Assembly: GCF_014191425.1 (NCBI RefSeq)
Contig: NZ_JACHWP010000001.1
Location: forward strand, 744,001 to 808,000
Length of the DNA stretch: 64,000 nt
DNA from: Helcobacillus massiliensis
GTDB taxonomy: Bacteria; Actinomycetota; Actinomycetes; Actinomycetales; Dermabacteraceae
Direction: 5' to 3'
Made by a program: the position numbers and the translations under genes. Positions 1 to 7,617 of the stretch are shown here, piece after piece. Below the pieces are notes generated by a model. It was not told the origin of the DNA and made no database searches. It worked only from the letters and a program-made list of their open reading frames with translations. Position 1 is the stretch's first letter. Each line of letters begins with the position of its first letter.

Positions 1-682
1 CCGGGATGACAGCACCGGAGATGTAGGCGGCGTCATCGGAGGCGAGGAACGCGGCGACCTTCGCCACCTCCTCCGGCTGGGCGAAGCGGCCCGCCGGGAT
101 CGCCTTCTGGTACTCCTTCTTCAGATCGTCGCTGAGCTGCTGGGTCATCTCCGTGTCGATGTAGCCGGGGGCGATGACATTCGCGGTGATTCCGCGGGAG
201 CCGAGCTCACGGGTGATGGAGCGCGCCATGCCGACCAGGCCGGACTTGGAGGCGGCGTAGTTGACCTGGCCCGGGGAGCCGTACAGGCCCACCACGGAGG
301 AGATCAGGATGATGCGGCCCTTCTTCTTTCGCATCATGCCTTTGATGGCGCGCTTCACGGAGCGGAACGCACCCGTGAGGTTGGTGCCGAGGACGTTCTC
401 GAAGGAGTCGTCGCTCATGCGCAGCAGCAGCTGGTCGTCGGTGATGCCGGCGTTGGCGACCAGCACCTCGATCGGGCCGTTCTTCTCCTCCGCCTCAGCG
501 AACGCGGCGTCCATGGAGGCGGAGTCGGTGACGTCCGCAGCCACGGTGAGCGCGCCGTCGGGGCCGCCCGTGCCGGAGCGGGAGGTGACGGCGACCTTGT
601 CGCCGAGGGACAGGAAGTGCTCTGCGAGGGCGTAGCCGATGCCTCGGTTGCCGCCGGTGATCAGGACGCTGCGTGCGGTCAC
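1..682 (-). CDS. fabG: 3-oxoacyl-ACP reductase FabG, 3' end cut by window edge
   Basis: This is a short-chain dehydrogenase/reductase that reduces 3-oxoacyl-ACP with NADPH in fatty acid elongation. The N-terminus has the nucleotide-binding motif TGGNRGIG, then the catalytic Ser region (ILISSVVG) and YAASK with the catalytic Tyr and Lys. About 227 residues are visible, ending in YISGAVIPG, so only a short C-terminal tail is missing. I chose the GTG at 682 because AAGGAG lies 6 bases upstream of it; an in-frame ATG at 706 has no such site. A -10-like TAGGGT lies at 726-721. An SDR paralogue with another substrate cannot be fully excluded. Confidence 0.9.
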   Translation of the reverse strand, partial: MTARSVLITGGNRGIGYALAEHFLSLGDKVAVTSRSGTGGPDGALTVAADVTDSASMDAAFAEAEEKNGPIEVLVANAGITDDQLLLRMSDDSFENVLGTNLTGAFRSVKRAIKGMMRKKKGRIILISSVVGLYGSPGQVNYAASKSGLVGMARSITRELGSRGITANVIAPGYIDTEMTQQLSDDLKKEYQKAIPAGRFAQPEEVAKVAAFLASDDAAYISGAVIP

Positions 683-720
683 CGCGTTCTCCTTCGATGG
701 GGTCATGAATGGGCCCCGCT

Positions 721-726
721 ACCCTA
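721..726 (-). promoter_or_regulatory. Putative -10 element for fabG
   Basis: On the minus strand the hexamer reads TAGGGT, matching the actinobacterial TANNNT pattern, about 40 bases before the fabG GTG. No clear -35 element is visible. Confidence 0.35.
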
Positions 727-774
727 TCGCGGCCGCCTGGTGCGCTGATCGCCCCCGCGAACCCGGCACGGTCG

Positions 775-780
775 TACACT
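775..780 (+). promoter_or_regulatory. Putative -10 element for the 838 operon
   Basis: TACACT lies 57 bases before the ATG at 838. It is the best candidate promoter for the five-gene operon that follows. Confidence 0.4.
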
Positions 781-837
781 GGTGGCCGCACCCACTGACC
801 GATGCATCCCTGCAGCAGGGGAAGGGACACGACCACT

Positions 838-1806
838 ATGGCACTGCGCTTCAACCCACCGCCCAACTGGCCGCCGGCAGAACCGGGCTGGACACCGCCC
901 GAAGGCTGGCAGCCGGACCCCGCGTGGGGCGAAGCGCCCGCCGACTGGCAGTACTGGGTGGAGGACGACGCGGACGACTCCGCCTCCCACGCCGGTGCCG
1001 CAGGCTCCGCGTCCGAAACAGGTTCGTCCGCGACGGGCTCCTCCGCGGCGAGCGCCGCCCCCGCCCCGATGTTCGGCGCCGGTGACAGTGAGCCCTCCGG
1101 CGCGACCACGCAGAACTGGACACCGATCCAGGCGCAGGGCGTGCCGGAGAAGAAGGGCTTCTTCGCCCGGTTCTGGTGGCTGACCTGCCTGGTGCTGCCG
1201 CTGCTGCTCGCGATCCTTGCCGCAATCGCCCTGTCCTTCTACTTCTTCAAGGGCGACGACGAGGCGACAGCTGACCCGTCGCCCAGCCCCAGCTCCAGCT
1301 CCAGCGCACCGGCTGACCCGACCACCACGTCTGAGGCCCCGTCACCCACTGAGACTGCTGAGCCCACGCCGAAGGAACCGCTGGTCAAGCCGGACAAGAA
1401 CGCTGAGAAGAAATCTGTGGTCACCTTCTCCGGCTCCGGTGAGGTGGTCCTCTCCACCCGCTGGTCCGACGGCAGCGACATCAAGACGAGCGACGGCGAA
1501 CCGGTGGACAAGCCCACCAACGGCACCTACCTCGTGGTGACGGTTCAGACCACCTCGAAGTCCGGAAAGATCCACCAGAACCCGCTGAACGTCCGGGTCA
1601 ACACCCCGTACGGCGGTGTGGTGGATGTCGCGCGCACCTCCTACAGCCAGTCCGATGAAGCGGGCCTGAACACGTTGGACTACGACCTCGAAGAGGGCGA
1701 GTCCGGCACCATGCGCATCCTGTACGACATCAAGAAGGTCCCGGACCTCACCATCACCTGGAACGGTGACAAGTCCGGCGCCAAGTGGGCAGTCCCCGAG
1801 AAGTGA
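838..1806 (+). CDS. Trp/Pro-repeat membrane protein with DUF4352-like extracellular domain
   Basis: This protein of 322 residues has an unusual N-terminus of short repeated Trp-Pro units (residues 4-40; NWPP, GWTPPEGW, DWQYW), then a Ser/Ala-rich linker. A single membrane helix (about 112-138) is flanked by aromatic residues. A Ser/Pro/Thr-rich stalk follows, then a C-terminal domain of about 120 residues resembling DUF4352-type immunoglobulin-like domains of secreted actinobacterial proteins. The predicted topology is N-in, C-out. ATG 838 is preferred over 802 because an AGGGGAAGGGA site lies 10 bases upstream. It is first in an operon with a second Trp/Pro-repeat protein, DUF3099, SURF1 and a phosphodiesterase. 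Function unknown. Confidence 0.75.
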   Translation: MALRFNPPPNWPPAEPGWTPPEGWQPDPAWGEAPADWQYWVEDDADDSASHAGAAGSASETGSSATGSSAASAAPAPMFGAGDSEPSGATTQNWTPIQAQGVPEKKGFFARFWWLTCLVLPLLLAILAAIALSFYFFKGDDEATADPSPSPSSSSSAPADPTTTSEAPSPTETAEPTPKEPLVKPDKNAEKKSVVTFSGSGEVVLSTRWSDGSDIKTSDGEPVDKPTNGTYLVVTVQTTSKSGKIHQNPLNVRVNTPYGGVVDVARTSYSQSDEAGLNTLDYDLEEGESGTMRILYDIKKVPDLTITWNGDKSGAKWAVPEK

Positions 1807-2210
1807 CCGTGTCCCGCTTCAACCCCGCCCCCGCCTGGCCGGAGCCGCCCAGTGCCGACTGGGAGCCTCCGGCCGGGTGGGTGCCTCCCGCTGACTGGCC
1901 CACCCCGCCGGCGGGGTGGCGCTGGAACGCGGAGGAGCTGCCGACGGATGCTCCCCTGGCGCCGAGCGGCTCGCTGCGCGCCAGCGGAGCCCGCCTCCAG
2001 CGCGGCACCGACCTCGACTATCCCCTGGCCGTGACCGCACCGGGCGTCCTCGCCGATTCCCCCACCGCCCAGGACATTCCCGAGGCTGAGATCCGCCGCC
2101 CATCCCGCCGCGTGGACGCGGTCATCGCGGTGATCAGCACCGGGATCGTGGGCGGCACCGTGTACCTGTTCCTGCGACTCCTCGACCACGCGGCCGTGCT
2201 GCCGCAATGA
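1803..2210 (+). CDS. Second Trp/Pro-repeat small membrane protein
   Basis: This protein of about 135 residues starts with the same kind of Trp/Pro repeats as its upstream neighbour (RFNPAPAWPEPP, DWEPPAGW, GWRWN). A hydrophilic middle and one C-terminal membrane helix (about 110-132) follow. Its GTG at 1803 overlaps the upstream stop codon (GTGA); a second GTG at 1809 with GAGAAG upstream is an equally possible start. It overlaps the next gene by 4 bases (ATGA), so translation is probably coupled. It lacks the extracellular domain of its neighbour, so it may be a tandem-duplicated cytoplasmic motif with a different tail. Function unknown. Confidence 0.65.
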   Translation: MTVSRFNPAPAWPEPPSADWEPPAGWVPPADWPTPPAGWRWNAEELPTDAPLAPSGSLRASGARLQRGTDLDYPLAVTAPGVLADSPTAQDIPEAEIRRPSRRVDAVIAVISTGIVGGTVYLFLRLLDHAAVLPQ

Positions 2211-2551
2211 CCGACCAGTTCGCCGCTCCCCCGCCTCCGGCTCCGAAGGCCCGCTCCGAGGACGTCTCGCACCGCCTGCGGATCTACTCCATCAACATGG
2301 CGATCCGCATGATCTGCTTCGTGCTGATCCTCATCGTGCCCGGCTGGTGGAAGCTCGTGATGCTGGTCGCTGCGGTCCTCATCCCCCTGTTCGCGGTGAT
2401 GTTCGCCAATGACCAGGACCGCGAGGGGCAGAGCTCCCCTCCGCCCGAGCCGTCGGGCGGACCTCTGCTCCTGGAGTCATCAGCGCCCGTGGTTATCATC
2501 GACTCCGACGGCCGCATCATCGACGAGGACAGCACGACCAGCGAAGAATGA
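2207..2551 (+). CDS. DUF3099 family membrane protein
   Basis: This 114-residue protein has two membrane helices (about residues 30-48 and 50-65) separated by PGWWK. An acidic C-terminal tail contains PVVIIDSDGRIID. The length, the double helix and the position directly before a SURF1 gene match the actinobacterial DUF3099 family. It overlaps its neighbours by 4 bases on both sides. The neighbourhood suggests a link to respiratory chain assembly, but no biochemical role is established for the family. Confidence 0.75.
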   Translation: MTDQFAAPPPPAPKARSEDVSHRLRIYSINMAIRMICFVLILIVPGWWKLVMLVAAVLIPLFAVMFANDQDREGQSSPPPEPSGGPLLLESSAPVVIIDSDGRIIDEDSTTSEE

Positions 2552-3444
2552 AGACCCTGCTCACACCCCGGTGGGCGCTCGCCCTCCTCCTCGTGCTCGC
2601 CGCCGTCACCGCGTGCATCCTGCTCGGCCGCTGGCAGTTCCACCGCTACGAAGCGAAGGCTGAGGCCGTCGCCACCATCGAACGCAACTACGACGCCGCA
2701 CCCGTCGACCCCGCCGGTCCACTCCCCTCCCCGACCTCTGCGCTGCGGGCTGAGGACGACTACACCCAGGTCACCATGACCGGGCAGTACCGGTCCGAGG
2801 ACACCCTGTTCGTGCGCAACCGCACCCGTGCCTCCCAGGTCGGGTTCCTGCAGCTCGTCCCCTTCACCGACGGCGAGCGCACCCTGCTGGTGGTGCGCGG
2901 CTGGGTACCCGCTGCGAAGGTCGAGTCGACACCGGCGGGCTCACCCCCGCTGCCGGACGGCACCGTCACCCTCACCGCCCACCTGAGGCCGACGGAGCCC
3001 CGCCTCGGCCGGGCGCAGACCGACGGCCAGGTGCAGTCGATCAACGTCCCCGATGTCCAGGGGCAGACCGGGCCGCTGCCCGGAGTCATGACGGGCGCCT
3101 ACGGCACGATGATCAGTGAGGACCCGTCGGCACCACCGGCCGATGCGTCCGCGCCGCTGATGCCGGTGGAGCGGCCCGAGACCGACACCGGACCACACCT
3201 GTCGTACGCGTTCCAGTGGTGGGTGTTCGCGGCGTTCTTCCCCGTCGGATTCGTGGTGGCGGCGCGCCGCGCCGTCCTGGATGAGCGCGATGCCCGCGCC
3301 GAGAGCGGTGACCCAGACGCGGAGGCGGCCGACGGATCTCGGACCGATGGCCCTTCCGCCCGCAGCGCCGGCGCGAAGCGGCCGCGGCGACGACTCAGCG
3401 ACGAAGACGAAGAGGACATGCTGGTGACAGGAGAAGGACTGTGA
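2548..3444 (+). CDS. SURF1 family cytochrome oxidase biogenesis protein
   Basis: SURF1 proteins help assemble haem-copper (aa3-type) cytochrome oxidase in the membrane. This 298-residue protein has the family layout: an N-terminal membrane helix (about 6-26, followed by LGRWQFHRYEAK), an extracytoplasmic domain containing VRNRT and LLVVRGWVP, and a second helix near the C-terminus (about 213-235, HLSYAFQWWVFA). The HLxYAxQWW pattern is diagnostic. A charged cytoplasmic tail of about 60 residues follows. Both ends overlap their neighbours by 4 bases, so the gene is in the middle of an operon. Confidence 0.9.
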   Translation: MKTLLTPRWALALLLVLAAVTACILLGRWQFHRYEAKAEAVATIERNYDAAPVDPAGPLPSPTSALRAEDDYTQVTMTGQYRSEDTLFVRNRTRASQVGFLQLVPFTDGERTLLVVRGWVPAAKVESTPAGSPPLPDGTVTLTAHLRPTEPRLGRAQTDGQVQSINVPDVQGQTGPLPGVMTGAYGTMISEDPSAPPADASAPLMPVERPETDTGPHLSYAFQWWVFAAFFPVGFVVAARRAVLDERDARAESGDPDAEAADGSRTDGPSARSAGAKRPRRRLSDEDEEDMLVTGEGL

Positions 3445-4217
3445 GAAGCGGGTTCATGCCCGGTGAGCTGCCGCGCGGCATCGCCCACCGCGGCTTCGCC
3501 CCGGACGGTGACGAGAACACGCTGGAGGCCTTCCACCGGGCCGTCGCAAACGGCGCGGACGTCATCGAAACCGACGTGCACGCCACCGCCGACGGCATCG
3601 CCCTCACCGTGCACGATCCGCAGATCCGCTGCGGCGCCACGGGCGACGAGCACACCGTCGCCGAGAGCCGCCTGCAGGACCTGCGCGGAGTGCGCGTGGG
3701 CGGCCTCAGCCCCATTCCCACCCTCGAGGACGTCCTCGGGGACCTGGACGTCCCGGTCAACATCGACATCAAAGCGGAGCAGGCGATCCTGCCGACCGCC
3801 CGAGCGATCGTCCGCGCCGGCGCGCAGGACAGGGTGTGCCTCGCGGGCTTCACCGGTGCCTATCCGCGGCGGGCGGCGGCGATGATCACCGGCATGACCG
3901 GGGTGCGGGTGAGGCGCAGCCCGTCACTCGCGCCGATGGCGGCGATCCGCCTGGCCGACGCGCTCGAACTGCCCGGCACGGATACCCTGCTGCGCCGCTG
4001 GGACGCACTGCAGGTGCCGGAGCAGGTGCGGGGTGTGCGGGTGGTGACCGAGCGCCTCATCGCGAAGGCGCACCGGGCAGGCTGCGAGGTGCACGTGTGG
4101 ACGGTGGATCACCCCGGGGACATGCGGCGCCTGCTGGAGATGGGGGCGGATGGTATTATCACTAACCGCATCGATCTGTGGAATACACAGGTCAGCCCGC
4201 GCGTTGACCGGGTGTGA
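3441..4217 (+). CDS. Glycerophosphodiester phosphodiesterase family protein
   Basis: The GDPD family hydrolyses glycerophosphodiesters to glycerol 3-phosphate and an alcohol. The 258-residue protein carries the expected active-site elements: AHRG near residue 15, ENTLEAF, VIETDVHATADG and the VHDP catalytic His. DIK follows in the middle, and a late VWTVDHPGDMRRLLEMGADGIITN block supplies the conserved C-terminal strand. The GTG start at 3441 overlaps the SURF1 stop (GTGA) and has GGAGAAGGA upstream. There is no signal peptide, so it is probably cytoplasmic. It is last in the operon; the -10-like TATTAT inside its 3' end may serve rbpA. Confidence 0.88.
   Translation: MRSGFMPGELPRGIAHRGFAPDGDENTLEAFHRAVANGADVIETDVHATADGIALTVHDPQIRCGATGDEHTVAESRLQDLRGVRVGGLSPIPTLEDVLGDLDVPVNIDIKAEQAILPTARAIVRAGAQDRVCLAGFTGAYPRRAAAMITGMTGVRVRRSPSLAPMAAIRLADALELPGTDTLLRRWDALQVPEQVRGVRVVTERLIAKAHRAGCEVHVWTVDHPGDMRRLLEMGADGIITNRIDLWNTQVSPRVDRV
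4154..4159 (+). promoter_or_regulatory. Possible -10 element for rbpA
   Basis: TATTAT lies inside the 3' end of the phosphodiesterase gene, about 105 bases before the rbpA ATG. It is AT-rich in a GC-rich setting. The assignment is tentative. Confidence 0.3.
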
Positions 4218-4263
4218 GCAGATCGCCACACGCACCGAATCAGTGGAAGAAGGCTGGAACTAG

Positions 4264-4617
4264 ATGAGCTCTCGCTCGCTGAGAGGAACCCGGCTGGGTT
4301 CGCTGTCCATGGAGACCGACGAGGGCGTCCTCGCGGCACCCCGCCAGGAGTCGCCGTACGACTGCCCCAACGGCCACACCACGATCCTCCCGTTCTCCGT
4401 GGAGGCGGATGTTCCGCTCGTGTGGGAGTGCCGCTGCGGCGCCACCGCCGTGCTGCGCGACCACGAGAAGCCCGATGAGAAGCCGGGTCGCCCCGTCCGC
4501 ACCCACTGGGACATGCTGCTGGAGCGCCGCTCCGAGGAAGAGCTGCAGGTCCTCCTGGACAAGCGCCTCGACCTGCTGCGCCGCGGCCGCCTCCACTCCA
4601 ACCGTCACTTCCTGTGA
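4264..4617 (+). CDS. rbpA: RNA polymerase-binding protein RbpA
   Basis: RbpA is an actinobacteria-specific essential factor. It binds the principal sigma factor and RNA polymerase beta subunit and stabilises open promoter complexes. The 117-residue protein has the family layout: a basic N-terminal tail (SSRSLRGTRLGS), a small zinc-ribbon-like core with Cys in YDCPNGH and ECRCGA, a linker with RPVRTHWDMLLERR, and the C-terminal sigma-interaction helix SEEELQVLLDKRLDLLRRGR. The length matches the family. The GAAGAAGG site lies about 10 bases upstream of the ATG. It is separate from the upstream operon by 46 bases. Confidence 0.95.
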   Translation: MSSRSLRGTRLGSLSMETDEGVLAAPRQESPYDCPNGHTTILPFSVEADVPLVWECRCGATAVLRDHEKPDEKPGRPVRTHWDMLLERRSEEELQVLLDKRLDLLRRGRLHSNRHFL

Positions 4618-4622
4618 CGCTG

Positions 4623-4667
4623 TGAGGCTCCGCGCACGCTGAGATGCGCACGCGGTCCGCAGCCTCA
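4623..4667. terminator. Possible bidirectional hairpin between rbpA and fxsA
   Basis: TGAGGCT (4623-4629) pairs with AGCCTCA (4661-4667), enclosing a smaller GCGCA/TGCGC hairpin. It lies between convergent genes. There is no T-run. Confidence 0.35.
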
Positions 4668-5207
4668 GGCGCGGGGGTCCTCCCCCTTCTCACGCACCAC
4701 GCCGCCCTCGATCATCGGGGGCGGCGTCTGCGTTGCCGCATGCGACCCAGTGGAGGACGCCCGGTCATCCGAGGTCACCACGATCTCCCCCTCGATCACC
4801 CCGCCGCGGCCCCGGAAGAACAGCTGCCGACGATTCGCGGACCCCAGGCCCGCCTTCTTCATTGCGGAGTCCTGCACCGGGGTCAACAGCAGAGCGAGGC
4901 CCGCCAGGTCCGTGAGGATACCGGGGAAGAAGAACAGCAGCGCCGCCATCAGAGTGAACACGGGACGGGACCGGCGCGAGGAGGAACGGGAGCCGTCGCG
5001 CAGCGTGCGGATCAGCGCACCGAGGCGACTCATCGACTGCTGCGTGGCCAGCACCAGCAGGGCGATGCCGATCAGCCAGCCGATCACCACGATGAGAACC
5101 GGCCACCAGAAGCTCGTGTTGACCCCGATCGCGATCAGGATCGCGAGCTCCGCCAGGCCGATCAGCAGAATCCACAGCGGCAGCAGGGACATCGCCTTCT
5201 CTTTCAC
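4665..5207 (-). CDS. FxsA family membrane protein
   Basis: This 180-residue protein has three to four membrane helices (LLPLWILLIGLAELAILIAIGV, WPVLIVVIGWLIGIALLVL, and a hydrophobic block around FTLMAALLFFFPGILTDLAGLALLLTP). The PGxxTDxxGLxLLxPxxR-like pattern is typical of FxsA/YtzA proteins, a cytoplasmic-membrane family named for suppression of phage F exclusion. The GTG at 5207 is chosen because AAGGAGT lies 5 bases upstream and the codon overlaps the ppm1 stop (GTGA). It is the last gene of the lnt-ppm1 operon. The molecular role is unknown. Confidence 0.85.
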   Translation of the reverse strand: MKEKAMSLLPLWILLIGLAELAILIAIGVNTSFWWPVLIVVIGWLIGIALLVLATQQSMSRLGALIRTLRDGSRSSSRRSRPVFTLMAALLFFFPGILTDLAGLALLLTPVQDSAMKKAGLGSANRRQLFFRGRGGVIEGEIVVTSDDRASSTGSHAATQTPPPMIEGGVVREKGEDPRA

Positions 5208-5998
5208 CGTCGACTCCTTCGGGCCTGGACGATACGGTCGGCCCATCCTCCCACCGTGGCCTGGAGGCGACGCCCATGATGGGCCGCGCCCCACTGAGTG
5301 ACCCGAACGAGCGCCTCGCGGACGATCGCGGAGCTCATCTTCGAAGCGCCCTCGGTGCGCTCATCGAAGTCGATCGGGACCTCCACGATGCGGGCCCCGG
5401 CACCGTCGGCACGACGCGTCATGTCGACCTGGAAGCAGTACCCCTGGGACGCGACCGCATCCCCGGCCAGGACAGTGCGCAGCAGGTCGGCGCGGAATGC
5501 TCGGAATCCCGCGGTGGCGTCGTGAACGGACAGGCCGAGCATGAGGCGTGCGTAGATATTGGCGCCGCGGGACAGCACCTCCCGGTGCGCCGGCCAGTTG
5601 TGCACGCGCCCGCCCGGCACCCACCGTGACCCGATGGCGAGGTCCGCGCCGGCGTCCACGGCATCGAGGAGCCGATGCAGCTGCTCGGGGCGGTGGGAGG
5701 CGTCTGCGTCCATTTCACCGATGACCTCGTAGCCGCGCTCCAGCGCCCACGCGAATCCCTCCAGGTAGGCGGGGCCCAGGCCCTGTTTGCTGGCCCGGTG
5801 CAGGACATGGATCCGTCGGCGGCCCTCGGCGGCCTCATCGCGCAGCGCTTCCTGTTCGGCCCAGGTGCCGGTTCCATCGGGTGAGCCGTCGTCCACGATG
5901 AGGGCGTCCACGTGCGGCAGCGCGGTCAGCAGGCGGCGCAGGGTGCCCGGCAGGGCCTCGCGTTCGTTGAATGTGGGGGTGACGATGATGGTCCTCAT
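5204..5998 (-). CDS. ppm1: Polyprenol monophosphomannose synthase
   Basis: This GT2-family enzyme transfers mannose from GDP-mannose to polyprenyl phosphate, making the donor for lipoglycan synthesis and protein O-mannosylation. The 264-residue protein begins with RTIIVTPTFNE, followed by VDDGSPDGT (nucleotide-binding Asp residues) and EMDADASHRPEQL (the DXD-like metal site with the dolichol-phosphate-mannose-synthase signature). No membrane domain is fused. The start at 5998 has AGGAGGA upstream and overlaps the lnt stop (ATGA). In mycobacteria Ppm1 is fused or coupled to Lnt; here they are separate but translationally coupled polypeptides. Confidence 0.92.
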   Translation of the reverse strand: MRTIIVTPTFNEREALPGTLRRLLTALPHVDALIVDDGSPDGTGTWAEQEALRDEAAEGRRRIHVLHRASKQGLGPAYLEGFAWALERGYEVIGEMDADASHRPEQLHRLLDAVDAGADLAIGSRWVPGGRVHNWPAHREVLSRGANIYARLMLGLSVHDATAGFRAFRADLLRTVLAGDAVASQGYCFQVDMTRRADGAGARIVEVPIDFDERTEGASKMSSAIVREALVRVTQWGAAHHGRRLQATVGGWADRIVQARRSRR

Positions 5999-7617
5999 CG
6001 GGTCTTCCTCCTGCGTGGGGGCATCGTGCGTGAGGGCTGTGCGGGGGCGGGGCTGCGCTCCGGAATAAGGGCGAGCAGCACGAGGACGGCGGCGGAGCCG
6101 ACCACGGGAGCCCACCGGATCAGGGTGCCGAACCGCATCGCCGGGGTGATGCCGGTGTGCAGGGGAACATCCGCCTGCATCGACCCGGCGACCCAATGGT
6201 CAAGGGAGGCGATGGTGCGGCCGTTCGGGGTGAACACGGCGGAGTGCCCCACGGTGGAGATGTGCACCACTGAGCGGCCGGAGACCACCGCCATCACCTT
6301 CGCTTCGGCGAGCTGCTGGATCGCTTCGTCGGAGTCGCCGAACAGCGCGTTGTTGGACTGCACCACGATCATCTGTGCATCATCGGCGACGACGTCCTGG
6401 ACAAGGTTCTCGTAGGCGATCTCGAAGCAGATGAGGACGCCGACGGGTGCCCCCGCAACCTGCATCACCCCGACTTCACTGCCGGCGACCATGTCGGTGG
6501 CGACGAGTTCGACCTTGTCGGTGATGCGGGAGAAGAACCCGCGCGCCGGAATGTACTCCCCGAAGGGCACGGGGTGGCGCTTCGCGTACTGCTGGGCGGT
6601 GGGGCCGTTCTCGTCCACGAGGATCGCCATGTTCCTGCGGTTGTCGCGGCCGTGCGGCACCTGCGCGCCGATGAGGATGGGTGCACCGGCCTGCCAGGAG
6701 AGGTCGGCGACCTGAGCCATGCGGGACGGCTGCGAAGGCGCGTTCCAGCCGGTGGAGTCCTCCGGCCACACCACGAGGTCCGGCTCATGCGCGGGCCGGG
6801 TCCCGGACGCTGCTGCTCCGCTGTTGGACAGCGCGGTCCGGGTCGCCGCGACATGGTTGTCGAACATCTCCTCCGGCAGGTAGTACGAGCCCGGTGGCGG
6901 CGGCTTCACATTGCCCTGCACCGCGGTGACCGCAAGGCTGCGCGGCTCGGTGGCCGACGGATTCCGCGGAAGCGGCACCACCACGGATGCCGCGATGACC
7001 AGAGCTGCCGTCAGCAGCGGCAGGAGAGCCCCGAGCCCGTCGAGGCGGTCACGGCGGCGACCGGCGAGCCCCAGCAGACAGGACGCGACCGCGGCCCCCA
7101 TCCAGCCGAGCACGACGGCGAGCCCCGGCACCCCGATCCACGGGCCGAGGTTCAGCAGCGGCGAATGGGCGAGGGAGAACGCCGACGCCGCCCACGGCAG
7201 GCCGCCCCACGGCACATGCGAGCGGACCGCTTCGGTGCCCGCCCACAGCACACCGATCGCAAGGGCGGGCAGCAGCCCGTGGCCCCAGCGGGCGAGGACC
7301 GCGCGGGAACCGAGGGCGAACAGCAGCAGGTAGCAGGCTTCGAAAACCGCCAGTGCCGCCCATGGTCCGAGCCCGGCGTAGATGTTCGCCCACGCGAACA
7401 GCGGGAGGAAGGCGCACACCCCGAACACGATGGCGACCACTGCAGCGATCGACCGGCGCTCCGTGTGGGAGGCGATGACGAGCAGACCGATCGCCACCGG
7501 CAGCAGGAACCACAGGTCCGCGGGTGGGAACGACTGGCTGAACAGGACCCCGCCGACGGCCGCGAGGATCACGGCGACGCCGCCGGGGGTGCGCAGCGAG
7601 GTGGGGCGGGAGGTCAC
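5995..7617 (-). CDS. lnt: Apolipoprotein N-acyltransferase
   Basis: Lnt adds the third acyl chain to the N-terminal Cys of lipoproteins at the outer face of the membrane. The 540-residue protein has an N-terminal membrane half with about seven helices (residues 10-210), then a nitrilase-like domain beginning near VTAVQGNV. The catalytic triad is visible: Glu in VVWPEDSTGW, Lys in KRHPVPFGEY and Cys in ICFEIAYENL. A last membrane helix lies near the C-terminus (VLVLLALIP). The GTG start overlaps the upstream gene's stop. Its presence implies triacylated lipoproteins, consistent with the FKBP lipoprotein and the island lipoprotein in this window. Confidence 0.93.
   Translation of the reverse strand: MTSRPTSLRTPGGVAVILAAVGGVLFSQSFPPADLWFLLPVAIGLLVIASHTERRSIAAVVAIVFGVCAFLPLFAWANIYAGLGPWAALAVFEACYLLLFALGSRAVLARWGHGLLPALAIGVLWAGTEAVRSHVPWGGLPWAASAFSLAHSPLLNLGPWIGVPGLAVVLGWMGAAVASCLLGLAGRRRDRLDGLGALLPLLTAALVIAASVVVPLPRNPSATEPRSLAVTAVQGNVKPPPPGSYYLPEEMFDNHVAATRTALSNSGAAASGTRPAHEPDLVVWPEDSTGWNAPSQPSRMAQVADLSWQAGAPILIGAQVPHGRDNRRNMAILVDENGPTAQQYAKRHPVPFGEYIPARGFFSRITDKVELVATDMVAGSEVGVMQVAGAPVGVLICFEIAYENLVQDVVADDAQMIVVQSNNALFGDSDEAIQQLAEAKVMAVVSGRSVVHISTVGHSAVFTPNGRTIASLDHWVAGSMQADVPLHTGITPAMRFGTLIRWAPVVGSAAVLVLLALIPERSPAPAQPSRTMPPRRRKTR

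Noticed and set aside
5998-6196. Longer N-terminus for ppm1
   Set aside because: The upstream in-frame sequence overlaps the lnt coding region and is not conserved; ATG 5998 has AGGAGGA and the ATGA overlap.
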